This document shows positions 17,538 to 26,230 of a DNA stretch of 64,000 nucleotides, in pieces (the stretch's first letter is position 1; each line of letters starts with the position of its first letter). Both the position numbers and the translations under genes were made by a program. Origin of the DNA: an uncultured Thermoanaerobaculia bacterium. GTDB taxonomy: Bacteria > Acidobacteriota > Thermoanaerobaculia > Multivoradales > Multivoraceae. The notes beneath the pieces were generated by a model, which saw nothing but the letters and a program-made list of their open reading frames with translations, was not told where the DNA came from and did no database searches. The stretch spans positions 655,136-719,135 of the forward strand of contig OX638294.1 in assembly GCA_951812325.1 (NCBI GenBank), written 5' to 3'.

Positions 17538-19319
17538 GTGGATACTGCTAGGTTGTTCGCCGCGATGGGCCTTCTGCGCAGCCTGGTTCGGTCTCGCTCC
17601 GCAACGAAAATCCGCGTCCGGGTCCTGATTCGTGGCCGCATTGGCGCCGGCTGGCACGACGTGGACCGCACGTTCCGGCTGCCGCAGGGCGCCACACTCG
17701 CGGAGCTGCTGCCAGCCGCCGACCGAGCCGGAGTGCCGCTCGCCGAGGCGGTCCGCTCCTCCCCCCACCTGCGCGACACGTTGATGATCAACGGCGAGCG
17801 CTGCCCGCTGGAGGCGAACCGCGAACGGCCGCTTAAGGACGGCGACGAGATCTACCTGCTCGCACCGGTGGCCGGCGGCAGCGGCCGCGACGCCTGGACG
17901 CCGGACAGCTTCGAAGCCCGGCTGGAGTCCGTACTTCGGCGCGAGATCGCGGGTTGCCAGCGGCTGGCCGCCGTCGAACGTCTCTCCGGCGGCGCCAGCC
18001 AGGAGACCTACCGCCTGCGGATCGAGACGGAGGCCGGCGATCGTCAGCTCGCCCTCCGGCGATCCCAGGGCGGCAAGCAGGAAGAGGCCCGGGCGGTCGA
18101 GCGCAGCGCACCGGGGCTGCGGATCGAAGCGAAGCTGATGCAGGTCGCCCGCGAGAACGGGATTCCCGAGCCCGAGGCGTTCTACGTGCTGGAACCCGAC
18201 GACGAACTCGGCGGCGGCTTCGTCATGGAGTGGCTCGACGGCATCGCCCTCGGCGCGCGAATCGTCCGCTCCCCGGACCTCGCCGAGGTACGCCCCAAGC
18301 TGGCCCGGCAGTGCGGCGAGATCCTCGGCCGGCTGCACACGATCGACCTGGAAGCCCACGGCCTCGACCGCGATCTGGCAAGCCTGAGCGCGGCGGACTT
18401 CATCGAGCAGACGCGCGGCCGCTACGAGGCGCTCGGCACACCGCAGCCGATGATCGACTTCACCGCCCGCTGGCTGCTGGAGAACCTGCCTGAGTCGCCT
18501 GATCAGACCCTGGTCCACAACGACTTCCGCAACGGCAACCTGATGGTCGATGAAACCGGCGTCATCGCGGTGCTCGACTGGGAGATCGCCCACATCGGCG
18601 ACCCGATGCGCGACCTGGGCTGGATCTGCACGAACTCCTGGCGCTACGGCGCCGGCCCCGAGCTGCCGGTCGGCGGCTTCGGCACCTACGAGGACCTGTT
18701 CGCCGGCTACGAGGCGACCAGCGGCAAGGCTGTCGACCTGAAGCGGGTGCAGTACTGGGAGGTGTTCGGCTCCTTCTGGTGGGCCGTCTCCACCCTCGGC
18801 ATGACCCAGCACTACCGCCAGGGGCTGGACCGTTCGGTCGAGCGCGTGACGATCGGGCGGCGGACCACGGAGTGCCAGGTCGACTGCGTGAACCTTTTGA
18901 TCCCCGGTCCGGTCGAGCTGGTCGAGGCGCCCGGGCAGCTTGCCGACCCGGACATGCCGCGGCTCGAGGAACTCGTCGGCGCGACCCGCGACTTCCTGCA
19001 CGGCCCGGTGCGGGAGGAGACGTCCGGACGGACCCGCTTCCATGCCCTGGTCGCCGGCAACGCACTCGACATCGTGTACCGCGATCTGCACTTCGGCGCC
19101 GAGCATCGCCGTCGCGAGCACGAGCGGCTGACGGGCCTGCTCGACAGAGGCGGCTCGCTGCTGGAACTGCGATGGAAGCTGGTCCACGCGCTCCGCGAGG
19201 GGCGGATCCCGCTCCACGACCGGCGGCTCCATGAACACCTGCGCGCCACCGTGGTCAACCAGATCGCGATCGACCAGCCGAAGTACTCGGGCTTCAAGAC
19301 CGCGGCGGAAAGCGCCTGA
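17538..19319 (+). CDS. MoaD-like domain fused to an APH-type phosphotransferase and DUF6285
   Basis: A 593-residue protein from GTG 17538 (ATG 17565 is an alternative). Residues ~20-114 form a beta-grasp MoaD/ThiS-like domain ([41 protein letters not shown]) ending in the diglycine that is normally a free C-terminus. Residues ~120-440 are an aminoglycoside-phosphotransferase-like kinase of the ACAD10/11-associated group, with HNDFRNGN near 327 and [11 protein letters not shown] as catalytic and metal-binding loops. The last ~120 residues ([17 protein letters not shown]...IDQPKYSG) fit DUF6285, normally a separate neighbour. Position after an AOR gene suggests help with pterin cofactor or aldehyde metabolism, which is inference. 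Confidence 0.72.
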   Translation: MDTARLFAAMGLLRSLVRSRSATKIRVRVLIRGRIGAGWHDVDRTFRLPQGATLAELLPAADRAGVPLAEAVRSSPHLRDTLMINGERCPLEANRERPLKDGDEIYLLAPVAGGSGRDAWTPDSFEARLESVLRREIAGCQRLAAVERLSGGASQETYRLRIETEAGDRQLALRRSQGGKQEEARAVERSAPGLRIEAKLMQVARENGIPEPEAFYVLEPDDELGGGFVMEWLDGIALGARIVRSPDLAEVRPKLARQCGEILGRLHTIDLEAHGLDRDLASLSAADFIEQTRGRYEALGTPQPMIDFTARWLLENLPESPDQTLVHNDFRNGNLMVDETGVIAVLDWEIAHIGDPMRDLGWICTNSWRYGAGPELPVGGFGTYEDLFAGYEATSGKAVDLKRVQYWEVFGSFWWAVSTLGMTQHYRQGLDRSVERVTIGRRTTECQVDCVNLLIPGPVELVEAPGQLADPDMPRLEELVGATRDFLHGPVREETSGRTRFHALVAGNALDIVYRDLHFGAEHRRREHERLTGLLDRGGSLLELRWKLVHALREGRIPLHDRRLHEHLRATVVNQIAIDQPKYSGFKTAAESA

Positions 19320-19336
19320 GGAGAAAGGCCGCACGC

Positions 19337-19501
19337 ATGCACGCAAGAGCGATGGGCTTCCTGGACCTTGTCAACGGTCAGACCCGGTACGTGGCGCCCC
19401 GATGGCAGCGACGCTACCGCTGGGGACAGACCAACATCGAGCGCCTCGCGATCGACCAGCCGAAGTACTCGGGCTTCAAGACCGCGGCGGAAAGCGCCTG
19501 A
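19337..19501 (+). pseudogene. Chimeric mini-ORF, nuclease N-terminus joined to DUF6285 tail (copy 1)
   Basis: A 54-codon frame from an ATG with AGGAGA upstream. It starts MHARAMGFLDLVNGQTRYV, like the GmrSD-like protein, and switches after NIERL to [17 protein letters not shown], the end of the phosphotransferase fusion. It arises from the 182-bp duplication. It keeps the original ribosome-binding site and start, so it could be translated into a short DUF262-like peptide, but no function is known. Confidence 0.5.
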
Positions 19502-19518
19502 GGAGAAAGGCCGCACGC

Positions 19519-19683
19519 ATGCACGCAAGAGCGATGGGCTTCCTGGACCTTCTCAACGGTCAGACCCGGTACGTGGCGCCCCGATGGCAGCGACGCTACC
19601 GCTGGGGACAGACCAACATCGAGCGCCTCGCGATCGACCAGCCGAAGTGCTCGGGCTTCAGGACTGCGGCGATGAGCGCCTGA
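19519..19683 (+). pseudogene. Chimeric mini-ORF, second copy
   Basis: The second 54-codon chimera, offset by exactly 182 bases from the first. It begins MHARAMGFLDLLNGQTRYV and ends CSGFRTAAMSA. The tail has diverged more than in copy 1. Its TGA at 19681-19683 lies 17 bases before the true start of the nuclease gene. Confidence 0.5.
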
Positions 19684-19700
19684 GTAGAGAGGACGCACGC

Positions 19701-22241
19701 ATGCACGCCAAAGCGATGGGCTTCCTGGACCTTCTCAACGGTCAGACCCAGTACGTGGTGCCCCGATGGCAGCGACGCTACCGCTGGGGACAGACCGACA
19801 TCGAGCGCCTCGTCGAGGACCTGGTGGCGATCGGCGGCGCCAAGGAGAACGACGCCGCCCACTACGGCGGTACCCTGCTCACCTTCCCCGAACCCGGAGC
19901 TGCGGGCGTTGTCTCGAGATACCGCGTCGTCGATGGCCAGCAGCGGCTGACCACGGTGAGCATTCTTCTCGCCTGCATTGCGGAGGAACTCGGTCCGGAC
20001 GGCGACTGCGATGGCTGGACGGCCGAGATCATCCGCAACGATCGACTGCTCAATCCGGGCAAGTCCCGGGACCTGCGACGCAAGCTCCGGCTCCAGAACG
20101 GCGATGAGGAGGACTATCGCCGCTTCCTCGATGGCGAGATATCGAACGGCCCCGGCGCCGTGCCCCAGGCCTGCAGGACATCGCGTCGACTGGTGGCGAA
20201 GAAGGATCCGGCGCTGTTGCTGCGCGGGCTGCAGCGGTTCCGCGTCGTGAGCGTCGGCCTCGACAGGACCGACGATCCCCAGCAGATCTTCGAGAGCCTG
20301 AACGCGACCGGCCGGCCGCTCACCGAGAGCGAGAAGGTGAAGAACTGGCTGCTCATGGGCCTCGACGACGAGACCCAGAAGGAGCTCCACGACAACGGCT
20401 GGCTCGAGATCGAGAGGATCCTCGATGCCACGTACGAGAGCGAACGGATAGACCTGTTCCTGCGCGACCTCCTGCGGTGGAAGACCGGCAGGCTCGTGGG
20501 CGGCGACCGCGTCTACGAGGAGTTTCGGCGCTGGCTGCGATCAACGGGCAACCAGGACCGTTCCGCCGTCTGCCATGAGCTCGTCGGGTACGCGGAGCTC
20601 TACCGCCTGCTGACCGGCGCCGCCGGACACGTCGAGAATCGCGGCCTCCGCGCCCACTTCAACCTTTTGCATGCCGGGGTGCTCCGCGTGGAGCGGGCGC
20701 TGCGCCATCTGCGGGAGCTCGGTCTGGGAGCTCATCGCCCGCTGACCCTTCGTCTGCTGCACGATGCCTCACGGAACGGGGACAACACATCGGCGGAGGG
20801 CGCTGAGGGCCCCCGACCGAACGACCAGCGACCAGGTGGCAGGCGACCCGGCGCGGCGGGCGAGCTGGCAGCAGCGATCGAGGCGATCGGCGCCTGGCTG
20901 ACGCGGCTGTGGCTTGCCGACCGCCCCGTCACCGGCGTGAACCGGGCCGCGACGGACCTTGCGCACGGCCCCGGCCCGCAAGTCGGTCGGTCGTTCGCGG
21001 ACCACTGGGTGGGCCGCATCCGGAGGCTGCGTCACACCCGCATCGGCGTGCCGACCGATGAACAGGTGAGGGAGGGCATCCGCAGCCGCAAGGCCTACGG
21101 CGCGAGTGCCAGTCGCGCCTCGACGGCGGTCCTCTGCGCCCTGATGGAGGCGGAGCACCGGGAGGAAGCACCAGCCAGGGACCGCCTGTCGCTGGAGCAC
21201 ATCATGCCGCAGAAACTCAGCGACGCGTGGCGCCGCGACCTCGGCGAGGACGCCCCGGAGTTCCACGGGAGGGCCAGGCACGTGCTGGCGAACCTGACGC
21301 TCAGCGGCGACGCGACGAACGCCCGCCTCGGCGCTCGACCGTTCGCCGAGAAACGCAGGATGTACGAACGGAGCCCGATCGGCATGACCCGGCGTCTGGC
21401 CCGGGAGGAAACCTGGGACGAAGAGGCGCTGGAGCGGCGCGCCGAGGATCTCGCGGAGCGGGCACTGGATCGATGGCCGTGGTGCGACCCGAACCGGCCG
21501 ACGGACAGCGAATCGAACGACCAGCTCGAGTGGCGCATCGGCGATGGCGCCTGGCGCCGCGAGAACACGGCTGCCGCGATGGTCCTCCACGTTGCCGCAG
21601 CGCTTCTGGACGCGGATCCGGCGAACGTTGAGCGCCTGTCGGGCAAGGCGATCACCGGGAACATCCATCCGGCCAGCCGCTTCCCGCCGGGAACGACCGG
21701 GCGTATGCGCGGAGTTCCAAGGCACGAAGACTACGTGCTCTACCCCTACCGGCGGAACTACTCGGAGTCCGCCGAGTTCTGCCGGGCAATGGGAAGCCGC
21801 TGCGGCGCCGCCATCGAGATCAGACTTCCAAACGAGGGGGGGAGGAGGGGTGCGTTCTGGCGTCTGCTCCGGGAACGAACCGGCGGCGTCAAAGGCCAGA
21901 AGGGCGGCTGGCGAGGACCCAGCCAGCGGACGGCTCAGCTGAACTCCTTCGGAGACCGCATCCGGATCCACGTGGCCGAAGAACAGATCAGCCTCCACGT
22001 CCGGGCCGGCGAGGCAGAGTCGGGACGCACCGAGAGGATGCGCCTCTACACGAGTCGGATCCGCGAAATCATGGGCGACCAGGAAACAGACGGAGGCGCC
22101 AAGGCCAAGACCTGGGCCTGGTCCGGCTGGACGGTCGGCGTCGTCAGGCCGTTCTCGCTGGCGGATCGGGACCAATGGGAGGAAGCAGTCGAGTGGATCG
22201 GCGAGCAGTACAGCCGGCTTGTCGCGATCGTGTCCGACTGA
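19701..22241 (+). CDS. DUF262/DUF1524 GmrSD-like restriction protein
   Basis: An 846-residue protein of the single-chain GmrSD type, which cleaves modified or otherwise marked DNA in an NTP-dependent way. Start at 19701, since earlier starts belong to duplicated copies. The DUF262 (GmrS-like) part shows VPRWQRRYRW (20-29) and the VVDGQQRLTT box (76-85), then FESLNATGRPLTESEKVKN near 200. The DUF1524 (GmrD-like) HNH motif is LSLEHIMPQKLSDAW near 496, with NLTLSGDATNARLG near 530. The C-terminal ~250 residues include a DUF4268-like region (IEIRLP...FWRLLRERTGG). A role in phage defence is inferred from the family. Confidence 0.85.
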   Translation: MHAKAMGFLDLLNGQTQYVVPRWQRRYRWGQTDIERLVEDLVAIGGAKENDAAHYGGTLLTFPEPGAAGVVSRYRVVDGQQRLTTVSILLACIAEELGPDGDCDGWTAEIIRNDRLLNPGKSRDLRRKLRLQNGDEEDYRRFLDGEISNGPGAVPQACRTSRRLVAKKDPALLLRGLQRFRVVSVGLDRTDDPQQIFESLNATGRPLTESEKVKNWLLMGLDDETQKELHDNGWLEIERILDATYESERIDLFLRDLLRWKTGRLVGGDRVYEEFRRWLRSTGNQDRSAVCHELVGYAELYRLLTGAAGHVENRGLRAHFNLLHAGVLRVERALRHLRELGLGAHRPLTLRLLHDASRNGDNTSAEGAEGPRPNDQRPGGRRPGAAGELAAAIEAIGAWLTRLWLADRPVTGVNRAATDLAHGPGPQVGRSFADHWVGRIRRLRHTRIGVPTDEQVREGIRSRKAYGASASRASTAVLCALMEAEHREEAPARDRLSLEHIMPQKLSDAWRRDLGEDAPEFHGRARHVLANLTLSGDATNARLGARPFAEKRRMYERSPIGMTRRLAREETWDEEALERRAEDLAERALDRWPWCDPNRPTDSESNDQLEWRIGDGAWRRENTAAAMVLHVAAALLDADPANVERLSGKAITGNIHPASRFPPGTTGRMRGVPRHEDYVLYPYRRNYSESAEFCRAMGSRCGAAIEIRLPNEGGRRGAFWRLLRERTGGVKGQKGGWRGPSQRTAQLNSFGDRIRIHVAEEQISLHVRAGEAESGRTERMRLYTSRIREIMGDQETDGGAKAKTWAWSGWTVGVVRPFSLADRDQWEEAVEWIGEQYSRLVAIVSD

Positions 22242-22317
22242 GAACAACCGTCCCCGATCGGGCCCCACCAGCCTCGGGGGCCTTGTCGGCAGGTTCCTCG
22301 CCCCCCGGCACGAGCGC

Positions 22318-22353
22318 GCCGCCCTTAGGGCGGCAGACGGTACAGAACCGTCT
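22318..22353. terminator. Two adjacent hairpins between convergent genes
   Basis: GCCGCCC-TTA-GGGCGGC (22318-22334) is followed directly by AGACGGT-ACAGA-ACCGTCT (22335-22353). Both are perfect stems. They lie just before the PIN gene's stop codon and after the GmrSD-like gene, so they could terminate transcripts from both sides. No T-rich tract is present. Confidence 0.55.
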
Positions 22354-22753
22354 ACCAGACATGCCGCAACCCGTGGGATCGATAGCTCTTCATCCGACCA
22401 TCCCGGCTGACCAGAGTCAGGTTGCCGCGAATGCACTGGTGAACGAGCATCCGGTCGAACGGATCGCGATGCACGTCCACCCGGGGCAGGACGTGGTAGC
22501 TCGCCGCGTCACCGCTCTCCAGCGGGAGGATCTCGAAGCCGAGCCGGCGGCAGTGGTCGGGAACGTCGTCCGGAACCAGCGGATCGAGCTTCAGCTTCCC
22601 CAACCCGTACTTCAGCGACGCCTCCCACAGGGACACGGTGCTCACGAGCACCCGGTTGCCCGGGTCCTCGATGATCTCGTGAGCGGGAGCGGACAGCCTG
22701 GTCGATCTGCCGATGGCCCACAGCAGGACGTGCGTGTCCAGCAGGTACGTCAC
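22352..22753 (-). CDS. PIN-domain toxin (VapC-like)
   Basis: A 133-residue PIN ribonuclease. It starts MTYLLDTHVLLWAIG, with the first conserved aspartate, has SLWEAS with the conserved glutamate, and ends with HRDPFDRMLVHQ and SRDGRMKSY, supplying the remaining acidic residues. This is the subgroup usually paired with Phd/prevent-host-death antitoxins. Its start overlaps the antitoxin end by four bases, indicating translational coupling. The protein looks full length and likely active on RNA when unopposed. Confidence 0.88.
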   Translation of the reverse strand: MTYLLDTHVLLWAIGRSTRLSAPAHEIIEDPGNRVLVSTVSLWEASLKYGLGKLKLDPLVPDDVPDHCRRLGFEILPLESGDAASYHVLPRVDVHRDPFDRMLVHQCIRGNLTLVSRDGRMKSYRSHGLRHVW

Positions 22754-22989
22754 GCGCCGCCCAGGAACTCCTCTTCCGTCATCTCGAAGTCATCGGTGAA
22801 CTCGATCGTGACCTCCCCGTCGAAGAAACCGAGTTCGCGCTTGCCGGCAGGCGCCGGTTCGTAAGGGACGATCATGGCCACCGGCGTCTTCGACCTCCCG
22901 TACAGGACGCCGATGCGCTCCCCCCGTCGCACGTCGGCCAGGACCTTGGAGAATCCGGCCTTCAACTCGGCCACGGGAAGCGCTCTCAT
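22750..22989 (-). CDS. Phd/YefM-type antitoxin
   Basis: A 79-residue protein beginning MRALPVAELKAGFSKVLADVRRGE, the typical prevent-host-death DNA-binding N-terminus, followed by MIVPYEPAP and an acidic C-terminal tail (IEFTDDFEMTEEEFLGG) that would bind the PIN toxin. It precedes and overlaps the toxin gene. Such antitoxins repress their own promoter, and tandem TTGACA boxes lie just upstream. Confidence 0.85.
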   Translation of the reverse strand: MRALPVAELKAGFSKVLADVRRGERIGVLYGRSKTPVAMIVPYEPAPAGKRELGFFDGEVTIEFTDDFEMTEEEFLGGA

Positions 22990-22995
22990 GGGCCG

Positions 22996-23025
22996 ACTAT
23001 GGCAATCAACCTGTCAAGTTGTCAA
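22996..23025 (-). promoter_or_regulatory. Probable promoter of the Phd/PIN operon
   Basis: On the minus strand, TTGACA (23025-23020) and CATAGT (23001-22996) are separated by 18 bases, a plausible -35/-10 pair. A second TTGACA (23017-23012) forms a direct repeat with the first. The -10 lies six bases from the antitoxin ATG, which implies a leaderless or near-leaderless transcript. The remainder of 23026-23291 shows no gene; GGAGGAAC near 23280 is the ribosome-binding site of the next gene. Confidence 0.4.
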
Positions 23026-23291
23026 GTTGGGCCGTCGCGCCTGCTCGTCTCCCACAACCGCTGCACCGAGTCGCCTCACCAAGGGAAGGACTCTCCTCGC
23101 CGATCACGTCGCTCGCTCCGCCCGAACACACGATGCCCTGGTCTTTCACGACGCATCCTTCGGCCGGGCCGAACTCGACCGCGAACGGAGCGCCGATCTC
23201 GGGACATGTCAAACGGTCGTGCTGTCCAGCGTGTTTGGCCAGCTCTGCCGGTCGCAATCTGTATAGTCACCGGCATACGGAGGAACACCAA

Positions 23292-23900
23292 ATGAACGTC
23301 CACTTGACCCGGAAGGCCGCGGCCGCCGGATTTGCTCTCGCGCTCGCGCTCTCGACAGGCACGCTCCCGGCACAGGGGCAGAGACGCGACACGGGACCCA
23401 GGATCCCGCCGGCAGAAGGCGTGGAGAGCATCAACCTGATCCGCACCCTCTCCCATCATCCGCCGCTGATGGAAGCCTGGGGCCCCTTCGGGGGGTACAT
23501 CCTGCGCGGCAGCACCCTGCCCGACCGCGACCGCGAGATGGTCATTCTGCGCACCGCGTGGCTCAACGAAGCCGAGTACGAATGGGGGCACCACGCACGC
23601 GCCGCCAAGGCCGCCGGAATGACCGACGAGGAAGTCCGCAACGTCGCCGTGGGCGAGAACGCCGGCCCGTGGAGCAGCTTCGAGCGCTACCTCCTGCGCG
23701 CCGCCACCGAACTGCACCGGCGCTCGGCCATCTCCGAGCGGACCTGGGCGTTCCTGAAGGCCCGCTACACCGACCAGCAGATGATCGACCTCATCTTCAC
23801 CGTCGGCCAGTACCGAATGGTGTCGATGGCACTCCGCAGCATCGGCGTCGAACTCGACGAGGGCCTGGAGCCGTTCCCCGAAGACATCCCGCGCCGGTAG
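23292..23900 (+). CDS. Exported carboxymuconolactone decarboxylase-like protein
   Basis: A 202-residue AhpD-fold protein with a signal peptide (LTRKAAAAGFALALALSTGTLPAQ). The core matches the CMD family: LPDRDREMVILRTAWLNEAE, EWGHHARAAKAAGMTDEEV, and an F-x-x-L...ALRSIGVELDE C-terminus. The CxxC of AhpD peroxidases is absent, and EWGHH occupies that place, so it belongs to the non-redox branch. The start is at 23292 behind GGAGGAAC. Substrate unknown. Export is unusual for the family but is shared by many environmental members. Confidence 0.8.
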   Translation: MNVHLTRKAAAAGFALALALSTGTLPAQGQRRDTGPRIPPAEGVESINLIRTLSHHPPLMEAWGPFGGYILRGSTLPDRDREMVILRTAWLNEAEYEWGHHARAAKAAGMTDEEVRNVAVGENAGPWSSFERYLLRAATELHRRSAISERTWAFLKARYTDQQMIDLIFTVGQYRMVSMALRSIGVELDEGLEPFPEDIPRR

Positions 23901-23955
23901 ACGGCGGACACCGCCAATGCCGAGCGCGATCCGCTATCGGGACGCCGAGCATCTC

Positions 23956-24022
23956 TTCCACATCACTCAAGGCGCAGGGATGGCGCACGCCAGTCCTCGT
24001 CAAACCAGGCTGGTTCTTCTGA
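23956..24022 (+). pseudogene. Possible DarT C-terminal remnant
   Basis: The frame ending at 24022 reads SLKAQGWRTPVLVKPGWFF and stops two bases before the macro-domain gene's start (TGACATG). DarT DNA ADP-ribosyltransferases typically end in a PV-x-V-x-P-x-W-Y/F-F motif and abut darG in this way. Upstream the frame has no DarT features and runs into the preceding gene. The toxin would therefore be reduced to about twenty codons. Identification relies on the C-terminal motif and context. Confidence 0.4.
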
Positions 24023-24023
24023 C

Positions 24024-24860
24024 ATGGCGAAGGTCGAAGTCGTTCGGGGGAACATCTTCACCAGCCGGCATCAGACGCTGGTCAACCCGGTGAACTGCGT
24101 CGGCGTGATGGGGGCCGGCCTCGCCCTGGAATTCAAGCTCCGCTATCCGGAGATGTTCGACCGCTACGTGGAGCTCTGCCGGGCGGGCCGGATGGAAGTC
24201 GGCAAGCTCTGGCTGTACGGTGACACGAACGCGCCGCCCGGCGGACCGAAGCGGAAACGGGTGCTCAACTTCCCCACCAAGAAGCACTGGCGCTGGCCCT
24301 CCAGAATGGAGTACCTGGATGCCGGGCTCCGCAGATTCATCGAGACGTATCGCAAGCGCGGGATCACTTCGGTCGCGTTCCCGCTCCTGGGCGCCCAGAA
24401 CGGTGGCCTGGACGAACAGGATGTGCTCGAACTGATGCAGGGCCGGCTCGCTCCCTGCGACGTGCCGGTCGAGATCTACCGCTTCGAACCGACGGCGGAG
24501 GACGAGTGGATCAACCCTCTCAGGCGCCGTTGCCGTGAGCGCGACGAAACGGAACTCGCCAGGGAGACTGCGGTCGCAAGGAAGCGCGTCGCGACAATCC
24601 GCCAGGCGCTCGAGCGGAATGGCGTATCCACTGTGGGACAGTTGGCTTCCCTTCCGGGCATAGGCGAGAAGACGGTCGCCAGGGTTCTCGACTGGCTGCG
24701 TCGGGTCGAGGAGCCTTCGCAGCAGCCCGCTCCGGCGCGTCAAGACCCGGAACAGCTGTCGTTCCTCGAATCCCAAGGCGGCCCACTAACAGGCCGTGGT
24801 GAAGGTCCGCGCCGCACCGAGAGCGGTCAGGCGCCCGTCGGAGCAAGCTCCCGGGTCTGA
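24024..24860 (+). CDS. DarG-like macro-domain protein with helix-hairpin-helix tail
   Basis: A 278-residue protein. Residues 1-150 are a macro domain: MAKVEVVRGNIFTSRHQTLVNPVNCVG, MGAGLALEFKLRYP, and FPLLGAQNGGLD supply the ADP-ribose loops seen in DarG, the antitoxin that removes ADP-ribose from DNA. Residues ~195-225 (VSTVGQLASLPGIGEKTVARVLDWL) look like a helix-hairpin-helix, suggesting DNA binding. DarG proteins are usually longer and paired with DarT, of which only a possible fragment remains upstream. Two DUF488 genes follow after 46 bases. It may still act as a DNA de-ADP-ribosylase. Confidence 0.8.
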   Translation: MAKVEVVRGNIFTSRHQTLVNPVNCVGVMGAGLALEFKLRYPEMFDRYVELCRAGRMEVGKLWLYGDTNAPPGGPKRKRVLNFPTKKHWRWPSRMEYLDAGLRRFIETYRKRGITSVAFPLLGAQNGGLDEQDVLELMQGRLAPCDVPVEIYRFEPTAEDEWINPLRRRCRERDETELARETAVARKRVATIRQALERNGVSTVGQLASLPGIGEKTVARVLDWLRRVEEPSQQPAPARQDPEQLSFLESQGGPLTGRGEGPRRTESGQAPVGASSRV

Positions 24861-24906
24861 CGCAGAGACACGCCTGAGCGGCCAGAGATCGACCCTCACG
24901 GAGACA

Positions 24907-25587
24907 ATGCCGCAATCGCCCTTCAACAGTCCCGGACGATGTGTCGACGGCAGACTCGTCTTCACGATCGGCCACTCGAACCACCCGATGGAGCGCTTCG
25001 AGGAGTTGCTCCGCCTGCACCGAATCACGGCTGTTGCGGACGTGCGGTCGGCGCCGTACAGCCGCCGGAATCCGCACTTCAATCGAGAGGAACTGGCCCG
25101 GAGGTTGACCGGGGCCGACATCGCCTACGTCTTCCTGGGACGCGAACTCGGCGGCCGATCCGACGATCCCTCCGACTACGAGAACGGACGGATACGCTAC
25201 GACCGGCTGCAGGTGAAGCCAGCCTTCAAGGCCGGCGTGGAACGGGTATCCCGTGGCGCCTTGAAGCAGCGAATCGCCCTCCTCTGTTCAGAGAAGGAGC
25301 CGCTCGACTGCCATCGCACGCTGCTGGTGGCGCAGGCACTGGCCGGTCGAGGGGTATCCGTCGAGCACATCCTGGCCGACGGATCACTCGAGAAGCACGC
25401 CGAGGCCATGAATCGGCTGCTTGCCATGACCGGGCTCAAGCAGGGACGACTGTTCTCCCGGGAACCAGAAGACAACGAGCCCACCGACGACCCGGTGTAC
25501 CGGGCGGTCGCCCTCCACGCGGCCCGGGTCGCCCACCGCATGCCGGTCCCGCCAGACAGCGCACCCCCACGGAAGCTCGTGAGATGA
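24907..25587 (+). CDS. DUF488 family protein A
   Basis: A 226-residue protein from ATG 24907 (ACGGAGA upstream). DUF488 hallmarks are FTIGHSNHPMERFEELLR, VADVRSAPYSRRNPHFNR, VFLGRELGG and the LLCSEKEPLDCHRTLL segment with its conserved Cys-x8-Cys-His-Arg. Function of DUF488 is unknown; a nucleic-acid-related role is often suggested because of its neighbours. The stop overlaps the next start (ATGA), so the two DUF488 proteins are probably made together and may pair. Confidence 0.8.
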   Translation: MPQSPFNSPGRCVDGRLVFTIGHSNHPMERFEELLRLHRITAVADVRSAPYSRRNPHFNREELARRLTGADIAYVFLGRELGGRSDDPSDYENGRIRYDRLQVKPAFKAGVERVSRGALKQRIALLCSEKEPLDCHRTLLVAQALAGRGVSVEHILADGSLEKHAEAMNRLLAMTGLKQGRLFSREPEDNEPTDDPVYRAVALHAARVAHRMPVPPDSAPPRKLVR

Positions 25588-26060
25588 CTCCAGTTCATCC
25601 TGAAGGGGCCGCTTCGGCGCGACTGAAACTGGCCACGATCGGCTTCACCAGGAAGTCCGCTGACCGCTTCTTCGGCCTGCTTCGCGATTCGGGCGCCCGC
25701 AGAGTCGTTGACGTACGACTCCACAACGTGTCCCAGCTCGCCGGGTTCGCCAAGCGGGACGACCTCGCCTACTTCCTCCGCGAGATCTGCGGCATGGACT
25801 ATGTCCACATGCCTGCGCTCGCTCCGACGAAGGACATCCTGGACGACTACAGGAAACGGCGAGGCGACTGGCAAACCTACGAGGTCCGCTTTCGGCGGCT
25901 GATGCGCGACCGGCGGATCGAGGAGACGGTCGACAGGGACTTGATCTCCGACGGCTGCCTCCTCTGCAGCGAGCACGAGCCTCATCACTGCCACCGCCGA
26001 TTGGTGGCCGAGTACCTGAACGAGCACTGGGGCGGCGTCGAAGTAGACCACCTGACATAG
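25584..26060 (+). CDS. DUF488 family protein B
   Basis: A 158-residue paralogue of the preceding protein. It has ATIGFTRKSADRFFGLLR, VVDVRLHNVSQLAGFAKR and CLLCSEHEPHHCHRRLVAE, the same signature with different spacing. It belongs to the short DUF488 subgroup with a conserved VRL-x-N segment. The ATG at 25584 overlaps the previous stop. Two unlike DUF488 proteins in a row after a macro-domain gene suggest one functional unit. No function can be assigned. Confidence 0.8.
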   Translation: MTPVHPEGAASARLKLATIGFTRKSADRFFGLLRDSGARRVVDVRLHNVSQLAGFAKRDDLAYFLREICGMDYVHMPALAPTKDILDDYRKRRGDWQTYEVRFRRLMRDRRIEETVDRDLISDGCLLCSEHEPHHCHRRLVAEYLNEHWGGVEVDHLT

Positions 26061-26230
26061 CGGACTCCGGGGGCGGGTTGTGCAGCAGGCCGCGGCACAG
26101 GTGCACGGTGTCCGGGAATTCGGCTGTCCATGTACTCGGGGGGCCGGGTCGTGCAGCAGGAGCCGCTCCGGCGGAGGCTCAGGGAGCAGGGAATCGTGCG
26201 AGCCGGTCGATGTCCGACGAGACGGTGCTG

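Larger units (their letters stand above)
19266..19811 (+). repeat. Triple tandem repeat of a 182-bp gene junction
   Basis: Three head-to-tail copies begin at 19266, 19448 and 19630 (period 182). Each contains the last ~54 bases of the phosphotransferase/DUF6285 gene, its TGA, the short spacer, and the first ~35 codons of the GmrSD-like gene. Copies 1 and 2 differ at one position; copy 3 has about a dozen changes and leads into the intact nuclease gene. Because 182 is not a multiple of three, the copies cannot fuse in frame. Confidence 0.9.

Noticed and set aside
19368..19700. Longer start for the GmrSD-like protein
   Set aside because: This stretch crosses the 182-bp repeats in a wrong frame; conserved DUF262 sequence begins at 19701.
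23006..23257. Small minus-strand gene upstream of the antitoxin
   Set aside because: No ribosome-binding site or family pattern, and it would cover the antitoxin promoter.
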